Shown: one piece after another, positions 25,493 to 34,967 of the stretch
Layout: the number at the start of each line of letters is the position of its first letter
How positions within the stretch are numbered: the stretch's first letter is position 1
NCBI GenBank assembly: GCA_016192455.1
Contig: JACPUC010000007.1
Location: forward strand, 226,818 to 290,817
Length of the DNA: 64,000 bases
Source: Candidatus Tectimicrobiota bacterium
Lineage (GTDB): Bacteria > JACPUC01
Reading direction: 5' to 3'
The notes under the pieces: model-generated
Seen by the model: the letters and a program-made list of their open reading frames with translations, nothing else
Told to the model about the DNA's origin: nothing
Database searches by the model: none
Program-made: the position numbers and the translations under genes

Positions 25493-26935
25493 TTAGGCCG
25501 CAGCCAGCACGCCGCTGAGGTTCAGGATGAGATCGGCGAAACGCTCCGCCGTTGCCACCTCGATGTCCTCCGGAACTCGCTGCCCCGTGGCCAGGTACGA
25601 GACCGGCTTCGCCGCCCCCACCGCGAGGTTGAGGAGCGTGCCGAAGCTTTCCGCCTCGTCGAGCTTGGTGAAAAGGAGACGGCTGTACCCCAACCGGCTG
25701 AACCGGCGCACCGTGCCGTGCAGATTGGCGTCGCGCGTGGTGCAGCTTAGGACAAGGTGCACCTCGATGGCGGGAACTGCCGCAAAGCAGGCCTCCAGCG
25801 CCTCCAGTTGCTGATCATCCCGCGGGCTGCGGCCGGCGGTATCGACGAGCACCAGGTCGCTCCCCGCGGCGGCCCGCAGCGCATGCTGAAACTCCGTGAC
25901 GTTGCCCACCACCGCGACGTCAAGCCCCATGATCTCCGCAAAGGCGCTCAGTTGCTCGGCCGCGGCGATGCGAAAGGTGTCCACCGTGATGAGGGAGACG
26001 CGCTGGCTCTGCTGCAGGTGGTACTCCGCCGCAAGCTTCGCCACGGTCGTCGTTTTCCCCACTCCCGTCGGCCCCACCAGGGCCACCACGCGCTGCTGCT
26101 TCGGGCGCAGGGCAATCGGCCCCGACACCGCCACCAGCTTCATCACCTCCTGGGCGAGGAAGGCCTTGCCATAGACGTCGCCGAGCCAACCGCGCTCGCC
26201 ATGAGCCTGGTAGGCACGGCTGAGCCGATCGAGGAGCTGCTCCGCCAGGTTCGCCTCCACGCCCTGCTCAGCCAGGAGGCTGACAAACGGCTGCACGAAC
26301 GGCTGCACGAACGGCTGGCGACCCCCGGCAGGCTCAGCACGGCCGGCGGCGGGCGCCACGGCAGCATCGTCACGCCGCTGCACCCCGGAACCGCCCACCG
26401 GGAACTCCAGCCGCTCGAGCCGCGCGATGACCTCCTGCGAGAGCGCCTGCCGTCTCCCCTTGCGGCGTGCCAGGGAGATTTCCTGCACCAGGCCCGTAAG
26501 CTGCGAGACTTCATCCTGGAGGCGTGGGGCTTGGGATGCCGCAGCGCCTGGAGTATCCAGCAGCGGCTGGCGGGCGTGCTCCGGCGGGGGGAACGCCTCC
26601 GGCAGGCCGCGCCGCAAGGTCGGACCTTCCGACAGGGTGGCCAGGGCAGCCCGGCTGACGAGGCGCTTCTCGGTTTCCCCTCGGCCGCCGGGTGCGGGAG
26701 GCCGCGCCGCTGCCACCTTCGGCCGCGCCTCGGCGGTCGGTGAGGGCGTCCTGGCGGTCGCCTCCTTATCAACGGCGGCGGTGACCTCAACGCGAGGCTT
26801 GCCAAAAATCCCCAGCCCCAGGGGGGTGCCGCGGGAGGTGCGAGAGGAAAGGATCACCGCATCCTGGCCGAACTCAGCCTTCACCAGGCGCAACGCTTCC
26901 TGCATACTCGACGCGCTAAATTTTTTGACGTGCAT
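25493..26935 (-). CDS. flhF: SRP-type GTPase FlhF
   Basis: 480 residues. FlhF marks the pole where the flagellum is built. The N-terminal B domain begins MHVKKFSASSMQEALRLVK and is followed by a long variable linker. The NG domain carries G1 GPTGVGKTTT near residue 291, a DTFRIAAAEQLSAFAEI block, G3 DTAGRSPRD near 363 and G4 TKLDE near 425, all intact. The linker contains a short direct repeat (QPFVQPFVQPFV). It follows flhA with a 1-nt gap. Confidence 0.96.
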   Translation of the reverse strand: MHVKKFSASSMQEALRLVKAEFGQDAVILSSRTSRGTPLGLGIFGKPRVEVTAAVDKEATARTPSPTAEARPKVAAARPPAPGGRGETEKRLVSRAALATLSEGPTLRRGLPEAFPPPEHARQPLLDTPGAAASQAPRLQDEVSQLTGLVQEISLARRKGRRQALSQEVIARLERLEFPVGGSGVQRRDDAAVAPAAGRAEPAGGRQPFVQPFVQPFVSLLAEQGVEANLAEQLLDRLSRAYQAHGERGWLGDVYGKAFLAQEVMKLVAVSGPIALRPKQQRVVALVGPTGVGKTTTVAKLAAEYHLQQSQRVSLITVDTFRIAAAEQLSAFAEIMGLDVAVVGNVTEFQHALRAAAGSDLVLVDTAGRSPRDDQQLEALEACFAAVPAIEVHLVLSCTTRDANLHGTVRRFSRLGYSRLLFTKLDEAESFGTLLNLAVGAAKPVSYLATGQRVPEDIEVATAERFADLILNLSGVLAAA

Positions 26936-26936
26936 C

Positions 26937-28994
26937 TTAGAGACTCACCACCCCAAGGGTTTGGACCTTCGCCGACGGTGCGACCTCATGATGTGAGAGG
27001 ATCGCCAGGTTCGGCAGGAACCGCTCTGTCAGTCGCTTGAGCTGACTACGAATCGTGGGGGCGGAAAGGATGACCGGTTGCGCCTGCAGCCCGGAGAACT
27101 GCTCGAGCGCCTGGGAGAGTTTCCAGATGAGCTGTTGCGCCACCGCCGGCTCGAGCGCCAGGTAGGAGCCGTGCTCGGTGCGCTGAATCGCCTTGGCGAT
27201 CGTCGTCTCGAGCTTCGGATCCAGGGTGAGGAGGTGCAGGTTCCCGTCCGTCGCCTCGTACTGCTTCGTGATGCTCCGCGACAGCGCCTGGCGCGTGCAC
27301 TCCGTGAGGAACTCGGCATCCTTCGAGGTCAGCGCCACATCGGCGAGGGTCTCCAGAATCGTGCCGAGATCGCGAACGGAGACCCGCTCCCGCAGCAGGT
27401 TCTGCAACACTTTCTGCACCTGCCCCAGGGTCAGGAGGTTCGGGATCAGCTCCTCCACGACCTTGGCGTTCTCCTCGCGGAGGCGGTCGATGAGCCGCTG
27501 CACGGCCTGGCGATCCAGGAGCTGATGGGCATGCTGCCGGATGAGCTCGGTGATGTGGGTCGCCAGCACCGTCGAGGCGTCCACCACCGTGTAGCCGACA
27601 AGCTGCGCATGCTCTTTCTGTGCCTGGGTGATCCAGTAGGCGGGGAGACCGAAGGCGGGCTCCGTGGTGGCGAGCCCGTCAATGGCGCGCGCCCCGGCGC
27701 CATGGTCCATGGCCAGGTAGTGATCGGCGAGGAGCTCGCCCCGAGCGATCTCGGTAGCGCGCAGATTGACGCAGTACTCATCCGGGCGCAGGCGCAGGTT
27801 GTCGCGAATGTGGATGGGCGGCACGACGAGACCCAGGTCCTGGGCGAACTGGCGCCTGATCGATTTGATGCGCTCAAGGAGATCACCGTGTTGCTGCGCA
27901 TCAACGAGGGGGATCAGGGCGTAGCCGATCTCCAGGGCGAGGACATCGATCCCCAGCAGGGTTTCCACCGCCTCCGGAGCCTGGGCCGGCGCCGCGGCGC
28001 GCTCCTTCGCCCGCTGCAGCGCGGCCTGCCGCTGGCGCTGATGCAGGAAGTACGCCACGCCGCCGGTCACCGCGGCCAGGCCGAGGAAGGGCACCTGGGG
28101 CAGGCCGGGCACCAAGCCCACCGCCGCCAGGACGCCCGCCGCCACCCCCAACGCCCGCGGCTGGACGAGGAGCTGACCGATGATATCCTGGCCGAGGTTC
28201 GACTCGGAGGCCGCGCGCGTCACCACGATGCCGGCCGCCGTCGAGGTGATGAGGGAGGGAATCTGGCTCACCAAGCCGTCGCCGATGGTCAGGATCGTGT
28301 AGTTCGTCGCCGCTGTGGCAAGGCTCAGGTTGTGCTGCAGCACCCCAACGATGAGGCCGCCGACAATGTTGATGACGGTAATGACGATGCCGGCGATGGC
28401 GTCGCCGCGGACAAACTTGCTCGCGCCATCCATGGCGCCGTAGAACTCCGCCTCGCGGCTGATGGCGCGCCGACGCGCCCGGGCTTCGTCCTCGTTGATG
28501 AGGCCGGCGTTGAGGTCCGCATCGATGCTCATCTGCTTGCCGGGCATGGCGTCGAGGGTGAAGCGCGCCGCCACTTCGGCGATCCTGCCGGCGCCTTTTG
28601 TGATGACGACGAAGTTAATGATCACCAGGATGGAGAAGATGATGAAGCCGACGATGTAGTTGCCGCCGACGACGAACTGCCCGAAGGACTGGATGACGTG
28701 GCCGGCGGCGCCCACCCCCTCATTGCCGCGCAGCAGGATGAGCCGCGTCGAGGAGATGTTGAGGGTCAGCCGGAAGAGGGTGACAAGGAGGAGGACCGAG
28801 GGAAAGACGGAGAAGTCGAGCGGCTGATTCACGTACATCGCGATGAGCAGGATGAGGAGGCTCAGGGTGATGCTGAACGCCAGAAAGGCATCGAGCAGGA
28901 ACGGGGGCATCGGGATCACCATGAGCAGGAGGATCCCAATAACCCCGATGGCTATCACTGCGCCGCTGTAGCTGGAGACGCGTGAGGTGGCCAT
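26937..28994 (-). CDS. flhA: Flagellar export gate protein FlhA
   Basis: 685 residues. FlhA forms the nonameric cytoplasmic ring and proton-using gate of the type III export apparatus. The N-terminal 310 residues hold about eight membrane segments and the FHIPEP-family block (RLTLNISSTRLILLRGNEG). The linker and the large cytoplasmic domain follow (GIDVLALEIGYALIPLVDA, PPIHIRDNLRLRPDEYCV, LTLDPKLETTIAKAI). The end (ERFLPNLAILSHHEV) is typical. It is normal in length. Confidence 0.98.
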   Translation of the reverse strand: MATSRVSSYSGAVIAIGVIGILLLMVIPMPPFLLDAFLAFSITLSLLILLIAMYVNQPLDFSVFPSVLLLVTLFRLTLNISSTRLILLRGNEGVGAAGHVIQSFGQFVVGGNYIVGFIIFSILVIINFVVITKGAGRIAEVAARFTLDAMPGKQMSIDADLNAGLINEDEARARRRAISREAEFYGAMDGASKFVRGDAIAGIVITVINIVGGLIVGVLQHNLSLATAATNYTILTIGDGLVSQIPSLITSTAAGIVVTRAASESNLGQDIIGQLLVQPRALGVAAGVLAAVGLVPGLPQVPFLGLAAVTGGVAYFLHQRQRQAALQRAKERAAAPAQAPEAVETLLGIDVLALEIGYALIPLVDAQQHGDLLERIKSIRRQFAQDLGLVVPPIHIRDNLRLRPDEYCVNLRATEIARGELLADHYLAMDHGAGARAIDGLATTEPAFGLPAYWITQAQKEHAQLVGYTVVDASTVLATHITELIRQHAHQLLDRQAVQRLIDRLREENAKVVEELIPNLLTLGQVQKVLQNLLRERVSVRDLGTILETLADVALTSKDAEFLTECTRQALSRSITKQYEATDGNLHLLTLDPKLETTIAKAIQRTEHGSYLALEPAVAQQLIWKLSQALEQFSGLQAQPVILSAPTIRSQLKRLTERFLPNLAILSHHEVAPSAKVQTLGVVSL

Positions 28995-29028
28995 AGCCTC
29001 ATCTCTCGTGCTGCAACGCCGGCAAGGG

Positions 29029-30096
29029 TTAGGAGACGGCCTTGCGTTTCAGGCGGTAGACGTACGCGATGACTTCGGCAACCGCCTTGTAGAGGTTCAC
29101 CGGAACGGCGTGATTCAGCTCGGTGCTGTCGTAGAGCGCCCGGGCGAGGGGTTGATTCTCCACGATGGGGACCCCGTGCTCCTGGGCCACCTCCCTGATC
29201 CGCAGGGCGAGGTGGTTGCGTCCCTTCGCCACCACCTGGGGCGCTTCCATCTTGCCGCGCTCGTAGAGGAGCGCGACCGCGACGTGGGTGGGATTGGTGA
29301 CGACCACGTCGGCTTTCGGCACCGCCGCCATCATCCGCCGTCGTGCCATGTCACGTTGCAAACTGCGTACCCGTGCCTTGATGTGGGGGTCGCCTTCGCG
29401 CTGCTTCGTCTCGTCCTTGACCTCCTGCTTGGTCATCTTTAGGCCGCGCTCGAATTCCCAGCGGCGCACGCCGTAGTCGAGAATCCCAAGCAGGAGGAGG
29501 AGGGCGCAGACGCGCCAGATCAACTGCGAGGAGACCGTCACGATGTAGCGCGCGATCTCGGTGACCTCGAGCATCGGCAGCGTTGGGATTCTGTCGATTT
29601 CGCCGCGCACCGTCACGTAACCGACATAGCCGATGATGAGGATTTTGATGAGCGACCTGCCCAGTTGGAGGAGCGCTTCCTTCGAGACGATGCGGCTGAA
29701 CCCCTTCAGGGGATTGATCCTGTCGAAGCTCGGGGCGACAGCCTGGGTGCTGAAGAGGAGCCCGACCTGGAGGAAGTTGCTGCCCATCGCCGCCACGGTG
29801 ACCGCCGCCAGCACCGGCGCCAGCATGATCGCCAGTTGCAGGAGGAGCGTGTGCATCAGCTCGTTCGTCTGCGCGGCGCCGAGCTGCATCGAGGCCAGGT
29901 TGCCGAAGAGCTGGCGCCAGAGCTCGCCGAGTCTGCCGACCAGGTGATCGCCGTAGGCAACAAGGACGGCGAAGCCGGCGGTCAGCACCAGCGCCGAGTT
30001 CAACTCGAGGCTCTTGGCAACCTTCCCCTTGCGATGGGCTTCCTCCCGTCGTTTTGGAGTAGGCGCCTCGCTCCTTGCCTGATGCTCATCTGGCAC
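29029..30096 (-). CDS. flhB: Export switch protein FlhB
   Basis: 355 residues from a GTG at 30096. It opens with the basic cytosolic segment SEAPTPKRREEAHRKGKVAK, then four membrane segments to about residue 210. The cytoplasmic domain contains the autocleavage motif NPTH (ADVVVTNPTHVAVALLYER) and the C-terminal block HGVPIVENQPLARALYD. FlhB switches export from rod/hook to filament substrates when FliK signals hook completion. It lies between fliR and flhA. Confidence 0.98.
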   Translation of the reverse strand: MPDEHQARSEAPTPKRREEAHRKGKVAKSLELNSALVLTAGFAVLVAYGDHLVGRLGELWRQLFGNLASMQLGAAQTNELMHTLLLQLAIMLAPVLAAVTVAAMGSNFLQVGLLFSTQAVAPSFDRINPLKGFSRIVSKEALLQLGRSLIKILIIGYVGYVTVRGEIDRIPTLPMLEVTEIARYIVTVSSQLIWRVCALLLLLGILDYGVRRWEFERGLKMTKQEVKDETKQREGDPHIKARVRSLQRDMARRRMMAAVPKADVVVTNPTHVAVALLYERGKMEAPQVVAKGRNHLALRIREVAQEHGVPIVENQPLARALYDSTELNHAVPVNLYKAVAEVIAYVYRLKRKAVS

Positions 30097-30250
30097 TGCG
30101 ACTCATCCCCTCGCCTGGGCGGCATGCCGCTTCCCCGCCGCGGCGAACGACGATGCGCGCTCGCGGGCCCGCGGACGCGGCTCGAGGCGTAGCGCCCGGC
30201 CGCGCCGCCGCACCTCCTTCCCGTCCTCTCTCCCCGCGCCTCCCCGCCGG

Positions 30251-31042
30251 TTACGTCACCCTCCCCATGAGGTGGAGGAGCAGGGAGAACTGTTCTCCGA
30301 GGTTCTCGTAGAGGCGCTGGATGAGGCCCATGATCATCGGCAGCGAGGCCCCGAGTACGAGGAGCCCGACAGCGATGTTGAGCGGCATGCTCATGATGAA
30401 GACGTTGATCTGCGGCACGGTCTTCGCCAGCAGTCCCAAGGCCACCGTGGTGAAGAGCAGCGTCGCCATGAGGGGGGCGGCAAGGTGCAGGCCGATGAGG
30501 AACATCGCGCCGCTCAACCGCACCAGCGTTTCCATGAGCGGCTCAGACAGGCTCAACCCGAAAGGCGGGACGAGCTGAAAGCTCCGCACCAGGGCGTAGA
30601 TGAACCAGTAGTGGATGTTCAGCGTCACGAAGAGGAGCATCGCCAGGACGTTCTTGGCCTGGCTGAGCACCGAGACCTCGCGCTGCGTCAGCGGATCGAT
30701 GACGTTCGCAATGGCCAGGCCCATCTGGAAGCCGGCGAGCTCGCCACCGAGCTGCACGGCCGCGAACAGCAGGCGCACGGTGAACCCCAGGATCGCGCCG
30801 ATCAGCAGCTCGGCGACCAGCGCGGGGACGAGCGCGAACGCCGATTGTTGCAGCGGCCACGCCGGAACCTCGATGATGGGGAGCAGCACGAGGCTGAAGA
30901 TGAGGACAAACCCAAGCCTGACGTTCATCGGCATCTCGTTGCTGCCGAACACCGGCGCCAGCAAGAGAATCGCGCCAACCCGCGTAAAGACGAAGAGGAA
31001 AGTCAGGAGCTGAGCTGGTGAGAAGGTGAGCACATCCGCCAT
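30251..31042 (-). CDS. fliR: Export gate protein FliR
   Basis: 263 residues from the ATG at 31042. The frame is open further upstream, but that part is Pro/Gly/Arg-rich and unlike FliR. The protein starts MADVLTFSPAQLLTFLFVFT and has about six hydrophobic segments, with FGSNEMPMNVRLGF and LAGFQMGLAIANVIDPLTQR typical of the family. FliR completes the FliPQR export channel. It is the first gene after the sigma-54 element at 31111-31126, with an estimated leader of about 57 nt. Confidence 0.95.
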   Translation of the reverse strand: MADVLTFSPAQLLTFLFVFTRVGAILLLAPVFGSNEMPMNVRLGFVLIFSLVLLPIIEVPAWPLQQSAFALVPALVAELLIGAILGFTVRLLFAAVQLGGELAGFQMGLAIANVIDPLTQREVSVLSQAKNVLAMLLFVTLNIHYWFIYALVRSFQLVPPFGLSLSEPLMETLVRLSGAMFLIGLHLAAPLMATLLFTTVALGLLAKTVPQINVFIMSMPLNIAVGLLVLGASLPMIMGLIQRLYENLGEQFSLLLHLMGRVT

Positions 31043-31443
31043 CGTTGTTCCGTTGCTCCCGAGCGCCATCCCAGAGCGCGCGGCACCCAACATGCCCATC
31101 CCCACGCTGGAGCAAGTCCTATGCCAGGGGGAAAGCCAGCGGGCCCGCCACGAGACACCGGGGGCAACCACCGGCTGCCGGGGGGACGAGCACTTCCCGC
31201 CCCCGGCTGAGGGCGAGGACAGGGGCCGGAGCATGATTTGCCCACCCCTCGGTAATTTCCTCCCTCGCCCTTCGACCCCCTGGGGGCGATGTCGCGGCCG
31301 GCGCCCGCCCGGCGGCCCCGCGCACCGATCGCCAGGCGGCGGAGGTCCCGGCGTAACCCCGGCTCGAGGAGGCGCAGGCAAACCCCGCTGTGACGCCCCT
31401 CCAGGCGCCGGACAGAGGCGCCACGCCGCCGGGCTTGCCGGCC
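31043..31443. other. 401-bp gap between fliQ and fliR
   Basis: fliQ and fliR are usually adjacent; here about 400 bp of GC-rich sequence separates them. The gap contains a strong sigma-54 element (31111-31126). The remainder shows no gene on either strand. Confidence 0.75.
31111..31126 (-). promoter_or_regulatory. Sigma-54 promoter for fliR-flhB-flhA-...-fliL
   Basis: Minus-strand TGGCATAGGACTTGCT keeps TGGCA and TTGCT with 10 nt between GG and GC. The predicted start near 31099 lies about 57 nt before the fliR ATG. It falls in the unusual fliQ-fliR gap, which supports an operon boundary here. Confidence 0.85.
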
Positions 31444-31713
31444 TCAGCGGATGTAGAGCGGGATGTTGGTGATGAGGTTGGCGGTGAAACTGGTGAGGAG
31501 GGCGAGCATCCAGGGGAGGAAGATCACCAGGGCGATCATCACCGCGATGATCTTGGGAATGAAGGTCAGCGTGATCTCCTGGATCTGCGTGACCGACTGG
31601 AGGATGGCAATCACCAGGCCCACAAGCAGGCCGGCGCCCAGGAGCGGCGCCGCGAGCAGGAGCGTGAGCTGCATCGTGTCGCGACCCAGGCTGACAACAA
31701 AATCAGGCGTCAT
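31444..31713 (-). CDS. fliQ: Export gate protein FliQ
   Basis: 89 residues from the ATG at 31713, chosen for length and the GGGGAG ribosome-binding site. It has two hydrophobic hairpin helices: LLLAAPLLGAGLLVGLVIAI and IIAVMIALVIFLPWMLALL, with VTQIQEITLTFIPK between. This is the standard FliQ layout. It forms the export channel with FliP and FliR. Confidence 0.96.
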   Translation of the reverse strand: MTPDFVVSLGRDTMQLTLLLAAPLLGAGLLVGLVIAILQSVTQIQEITLTFIPKIIAVMIALVIFLPWMLALLTSFTANLITNIPLYIR

Positions 31714-31855
31714 CGGCACTCCCCACAGCAGGAACAGTCGCCGCGCCTTGCGGTGCGCCATGCGGCGCCGGCGCTTCATGTCGCCTCCCCGCCTCTGACC
31801 TCGGCCGCCGGTCTCTCCTGCGGAGAGGCCCCCGGCTGCCCCGCGCCCTGGAGCC

Positions 31856-32647
31856 CTAGCCGAAGCTTCGCACCAGCGAGCCGACGATGAGGTTCCACCC
31901 ATCCACGAGGACGAAGAGGAGGAGCTTGAACGGCAGCGAGATGAGGATCGGCGGCAGCATCATCATCCCCATGGAGAGCAAGATGCTTGCCACCACCATA
32001 TCCAAGACGAGGAAAGGGATGTAGAGCAGGAAGCCGATCTGAAAGGCCGTCTTCAGCTCACTGATCATGAAGGCGGGAATCACCACCCAGGTGGGCAGGG
32101 AGGCGGTGCTTTGCGGTCGCTCCAGACGGGCGAGGGAAACGAAGAGCCCCAGGTCCTTTTCGCGCGTCTGTTTGAGCATGAACTCGCGCAGCGGCGCGGC
32201 GGCCCGGGTGAGCGCCTCCGGCTGGCTGATCTCATGGGTGAGGTAGGGCTGCAGCGCCTTGCTGTTGATCTGCTGCCAAACCGGAAACATGATGAACAAG
32301 GAGAGGAAGAGCGCCAGACCGACGAGGACCTGATTCGGCGGCATCTGCTGGGTGCCCATCGCCTGGCGCAGGAAGGCCAGCACCACGACGATGCGGGCGA
32401 AGCTCGTCATCATGATGAGGATGGCCGGCGCCAGGGAGAGGATGGTGAGGAGAAGGAGGATTTGCAGGCTCAGCGCCACCTGCTCGGGGTTGTTTGCCTG
32501 GCCCACCCCCACCTGGAGCGAGGGGAGCGGAATCTGCTGCGCCTGCACCGGCAAGGTGCCGAGGAGCAGGAGGAGGCTGAGGCCCACGATGCGACGCCCT
32601 CTGCTCCGGCGCTCCGCACCCCTCTGCGAACAAGACTCGCACCGCAT
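31856..32647 (-). CDS. fliP: Export gate protein FliP
   Basis: 263 residues. A cleavable signal (IVGLSLLLLLGTLPVQAQ) precedes the FliP body: LLLLTILSLAPAILIMMTSF, LRQAMGTQQMPPNQVLVGLA, then VVIPAFMISELKTAFQIGF, LDMVVASILLSMGMMMLPP and ISLPFKLLLFVLVDGW. Pentameric FliP is the core of the export channel. The N-terminal dozen residues are Cys/Arg-rich and the start could be slightly downstream. Confidence 0.97.
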   Translation of the reverse strand: MRCESCSQRGAERRSRGRRIVGLSLLLLLGTLPVQAQQIPLPSLQVGVGQANNPEQVALSLQILLLLTILSLAPAILIMMTSFARIVVVLAFLRQAMGTQQMPPNQVLVGLALFLSLFIMFPVWQQINSKALQPYLTHEISQPEALTRAAAPLREFMLKQTREKDLGLFVSLARLERPQSTASLPTWVVIPAFMISELKTAFQIGFLLYIPFLVLDMVVASILLSMGMMMLPPILISLPFKLLLFVLVDGWNLIVGSLVRSFG

Positions 32648-32684
32648 GCTCGTGCATCCTCGCCAGCGGCCGCCGCTGGCCCGC

Positions 32685-34445
32685 TTAGCGTTGCCGCATG
32701 GTGGTGATCTTTTCCTGGATGGAGCTCGCCAGGCGCGTCAGCGACTCTTCTTCGCGGTCCTGCGCCTCGAACCCCACGCTCGCCTCGGCGAGGTCGCTGC
32801 CGAAATCGGCCCGCGGCCTCTCCCCCTTGGACTCATCGTGCCAGCGTTGCGCGGCCCCGTTCGGCTGCGTGAGTGATCCGCCGACCGCACCTCCGGGAGG
32901 TCCTGGCAAGCTGGCCAGCAGGGTGATCGACTGCGGCGTGACGCCAAGCACGAGGCGCTGCCCCTCAACCTCGACCACCGCCAGCGATTTCTTTGCGCCC
33001 AGGTAGTGCGTAGCGTGGACCTTGACGCTGCTCCCCTGACCGAGGAGGCCGCGCCCCTTCAGCCCGTACCGCCGCACCAGGTGCGCGCCCACCAGGAGCA
33101 TGCCGAGCAGGAGCGCCAACGCCGCCGCCATCTTCACGGACGAGGTGAGGAGGTCCGGGGTTTCCAAGAGTGCCGGGCCCGGCAGGTCTTTGCGGGCGGG
33201 GGACTGGCGCGGCGGCTCTCTCCGCTCGGTGGCGGCAGGCTCTTCGGCAGCCTCCTCGGCTGGCTTATTGGAGACCGCCGAGGACGCGGCATCGACCTGA
33301 CCATCCGGTTCGACAGGTGCGGCCGGGGGGGCGGGCGCGGCGGCTTCCGCTGCCGCTCCGCGCGGCGCCGCTGCGGCGCCTGCCTGGCGCGCAAGATCGC
33401 GGAGCTCCGGGATCGGTTGAATTCGCCCGCCGGCCACCTGCTCTTCAGCCGCGGAACCTGGCTTCTCCCTGCCACTCTGACGCGCCTTCCGCGCCGAGGG
33501 CCGCGGGGAGGCTCCTGCTCCCGCCGCGTCCCGTTTCCCCTCCGCGAGGGCGGCGCGCTGCTCCTCTGGAGCCGCCGCCGACGCGGCGCGGGAGGCTCCT
33601 CGCTTCCCTTGGTTGGCAGCTTTCGGCCCGTCGCTTGCGGCGCCGGCGGCGCGCACCTCAGGAGGCCGCAGGAGCGCCTCGATAAGCTGCTGCGGCGTGG
33701 GCCCCTGCCCGTCCGCCTCGGACCCCCCCGTCGCATCGCGCGGCTGCGGCTGCTCCTCTGTCTCCTGGGCGGCGCGCTCGTTCGCCGGCTGGGGGATCGT
33801 CTCCTCTTTCGCCGTCTCTCCTTCGGGAGGGCGCGGCGCGGCGGCCGGTCGCTCTCTTTCCGTCGTCGCCGGGGCCGGCGGGGAGCCCTTCTGGAGGCGG
33901 GGCGGCTTGATGGTTCTGGCCGTTTTCGTCTCCACGACCGGCGCCTCGGAGGAGGTCTCGGGCGCTAAGCGCCCCTGCGGCTGCGCGGGCGGCGCCGCGA
34001 CCCGCGGCAGCAGGATGGCCAGCCGCTGCTCACCCTCATCGACGCGGAGCGTCTGACGCCACGTCTCGGCGGGCTGAGCCAAAACCAGCCGCAGGCGGAC
34101 GTCGCGCGTGTTAAGCTGCAGCGCGGAAATCTGCCGAATCACCGAGCCCTCGCCACTCAGCATCTGGCGGGAAGGATGGATATAGGCCTGCGGAATATCG
34201 ACCTCGAGAGCGTTCGGCGTGAACCGCAGCCACTCCCGTTTGAAGCTGACGGGTCGCTTGAAGTGCAGGATGATCCCCTCTGTGCTTGCGTCGCTCTGCA
34301 CCTCGATGCGCTGCAGATAGTTGAGAACCGCGAGCGGTTGCGCAGGCGCGGGCGCGCTCCACGCCAGGAGGGTGAGCAGCGTCAGGAGCTGCGCCACCCT
34401 CCGCCCGCTGTCGCTCCGGGGAATGTATTGCACCTGCCGAGCCAT
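32685..34445 (-). CDS. fliO: AMIN domain - long linker - FliO fusion
   Basis: 586 residues, about five times usual FliO. A signal peptide (LLTLLTLLAWSAPAPAQP) leads to an AMIN-like beta domain at about 25-150 (RIEVQSDASTEGIILHFKRP, ISALQLNTRDVRLRLVLAQP), a type found in periplasmic, peptidoglycan-associated proteins. Then comes a roughly 270-residue Pro/Ala/Glu/Arg linker. A membrane segment near 432-455 (AAALALLLGMLLVGAHLV) and the cytoplasmic FliO domain follow (VKVHATHYLGAKKSLAVVEV, RLVLGVTPQSITLLASL). The position between fliN and fliP is exactly that of fliO. FliO helps FliP assemble; the AMIN part may tether the complex to the wall (inference). Confidence 0.9.
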   Translation of the reverse strand: MARQVQYIPRSDSGRRVAQLLTLLTLLAWSAPAPAQPLAVLNYLQRIEVQSDASTEGIILHFKRPVSFKREWLRFTPNALEVDIPQAYIHPSRQMLSGEGSVIRQISALQLNTRDVRLRLVLAQPAETWRQTLRVDEGEQRLAILLPRVAAPPAQPQGRLAPETSSEAPVVETKTARTIKPPRLQKGSPPAPATTERERPAAAPRPPEGETAKEETIPQPANERAAQETEEQPQPRDATGGSEADGQGPTPQQLIEALLRPPEVRAAGAASDGPKAANQGKRGASRAASAAAPEEQRAALAEGKRDAAGAGASPRPSARKARQSGREKPGSAAEEQVAGGRIQPIPELRDLARQAGAAAAPRGAAAEAAAPAPPAAPVEPDGQVDAASSAVSNKPAEEAAEEPAATERREPPRQSPARKDLPGPALLETPDLLTSSVKMAAALALLLGMLLVGAHLVRRYGLKGRGLLGQGSSVKVHATHYLGAKKSLAVVEVEGQRLVLGVTPQSITLLASLPGPPGGAVGGSLTQPNGAAQRWHDESKGERPRADFGSDLAEASVGFEAQDREEESLTRLASSIQEKITTMRQR

Positions 34446-34457
34446 CGTTGCACCACC

Positions 34458-34931
34458 CTAACGCAGTTGCTCAATGCGTTCCGTCGGGCTGATGATATCC
34501 GTCAAGCGGATGCCGAACTTCTCGTTCACCACCACCACTTCGCCTCGAGCCACGAGCTTGTGGTTGATGAGGACCTCCAGCGGCTCGCCGACGAGCTTCG
34601 TCAACTCGATGACTGATCCCGGGTCAAGCTGCAGGAGGTCGTTGATCAACATGCGGGTGCGTCCCAGCTCAACGGTCACCTGCAAGGGGATGTCGAGAAC
34701 GAACTCCAGGTTCGGCGGCACTCCCGCTCCGCTCTGCCCCCGTCGTCCCGGAGATGCCGCCGGCACTGGCGCGGTGAGTGGTCGCGGCGGCGCCTCCTCC
34801 TTGGTCCTGGTGGCCTCCCGGATCATCTCCCGCTGCTTCTGCAGGTCCTCCTGGGCGTCTTCCCAGGAGAAGCTATCGGCATCATCACCCCCAGGCTGGG
34901 CGGGGGGGCTCACATCGTCGCGATTCGCCAT
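34458..34931 (-). CDS. fliN: Flagellar switch protein FliN
   Basis: 157 residues. The N-terminal 70 are an acidic, then Pro-rich extension. The C-terminal SpoA domain is canonical: LEFVLDIPLQVTVELGRTRM, LLQLDPGSVIELTKLVGEPL, LINHKLVARGEVVVVNEKFG, IRLTDIISPTERIEQL. FliN forms the lower C-ring and docks export chaperone complexes. It lies 36 nt after fliM. Confidence 0.97.
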   Translation of the reverse strand: MANRDDVSPPAQPGGDDADSFSWEDAQEDLQKQREMIREATRTKEEAPPRPLTAPVPAASPGRRGQSGAGVPPNLEFVLDIPLQVTVELGRTRMLINDLLQLDPGSVIELTKLVGEPLEVLINHKLVARGEVVVVNEKFGIRLTDIISPTERIEQLR

Positions 34932-34967
34932 CGATGCTCTCCTGTCGCCGACCTACGGCTGGACCTT

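Noticed and set aside
27078-28985. A 635-codon plus-strand open frame opposite flhA
   Set aside because: FlhA on the minus strand is full-length with conserved motifs. The antisense product is rich in His, Arg, Gly and Asp and lacks a domain.
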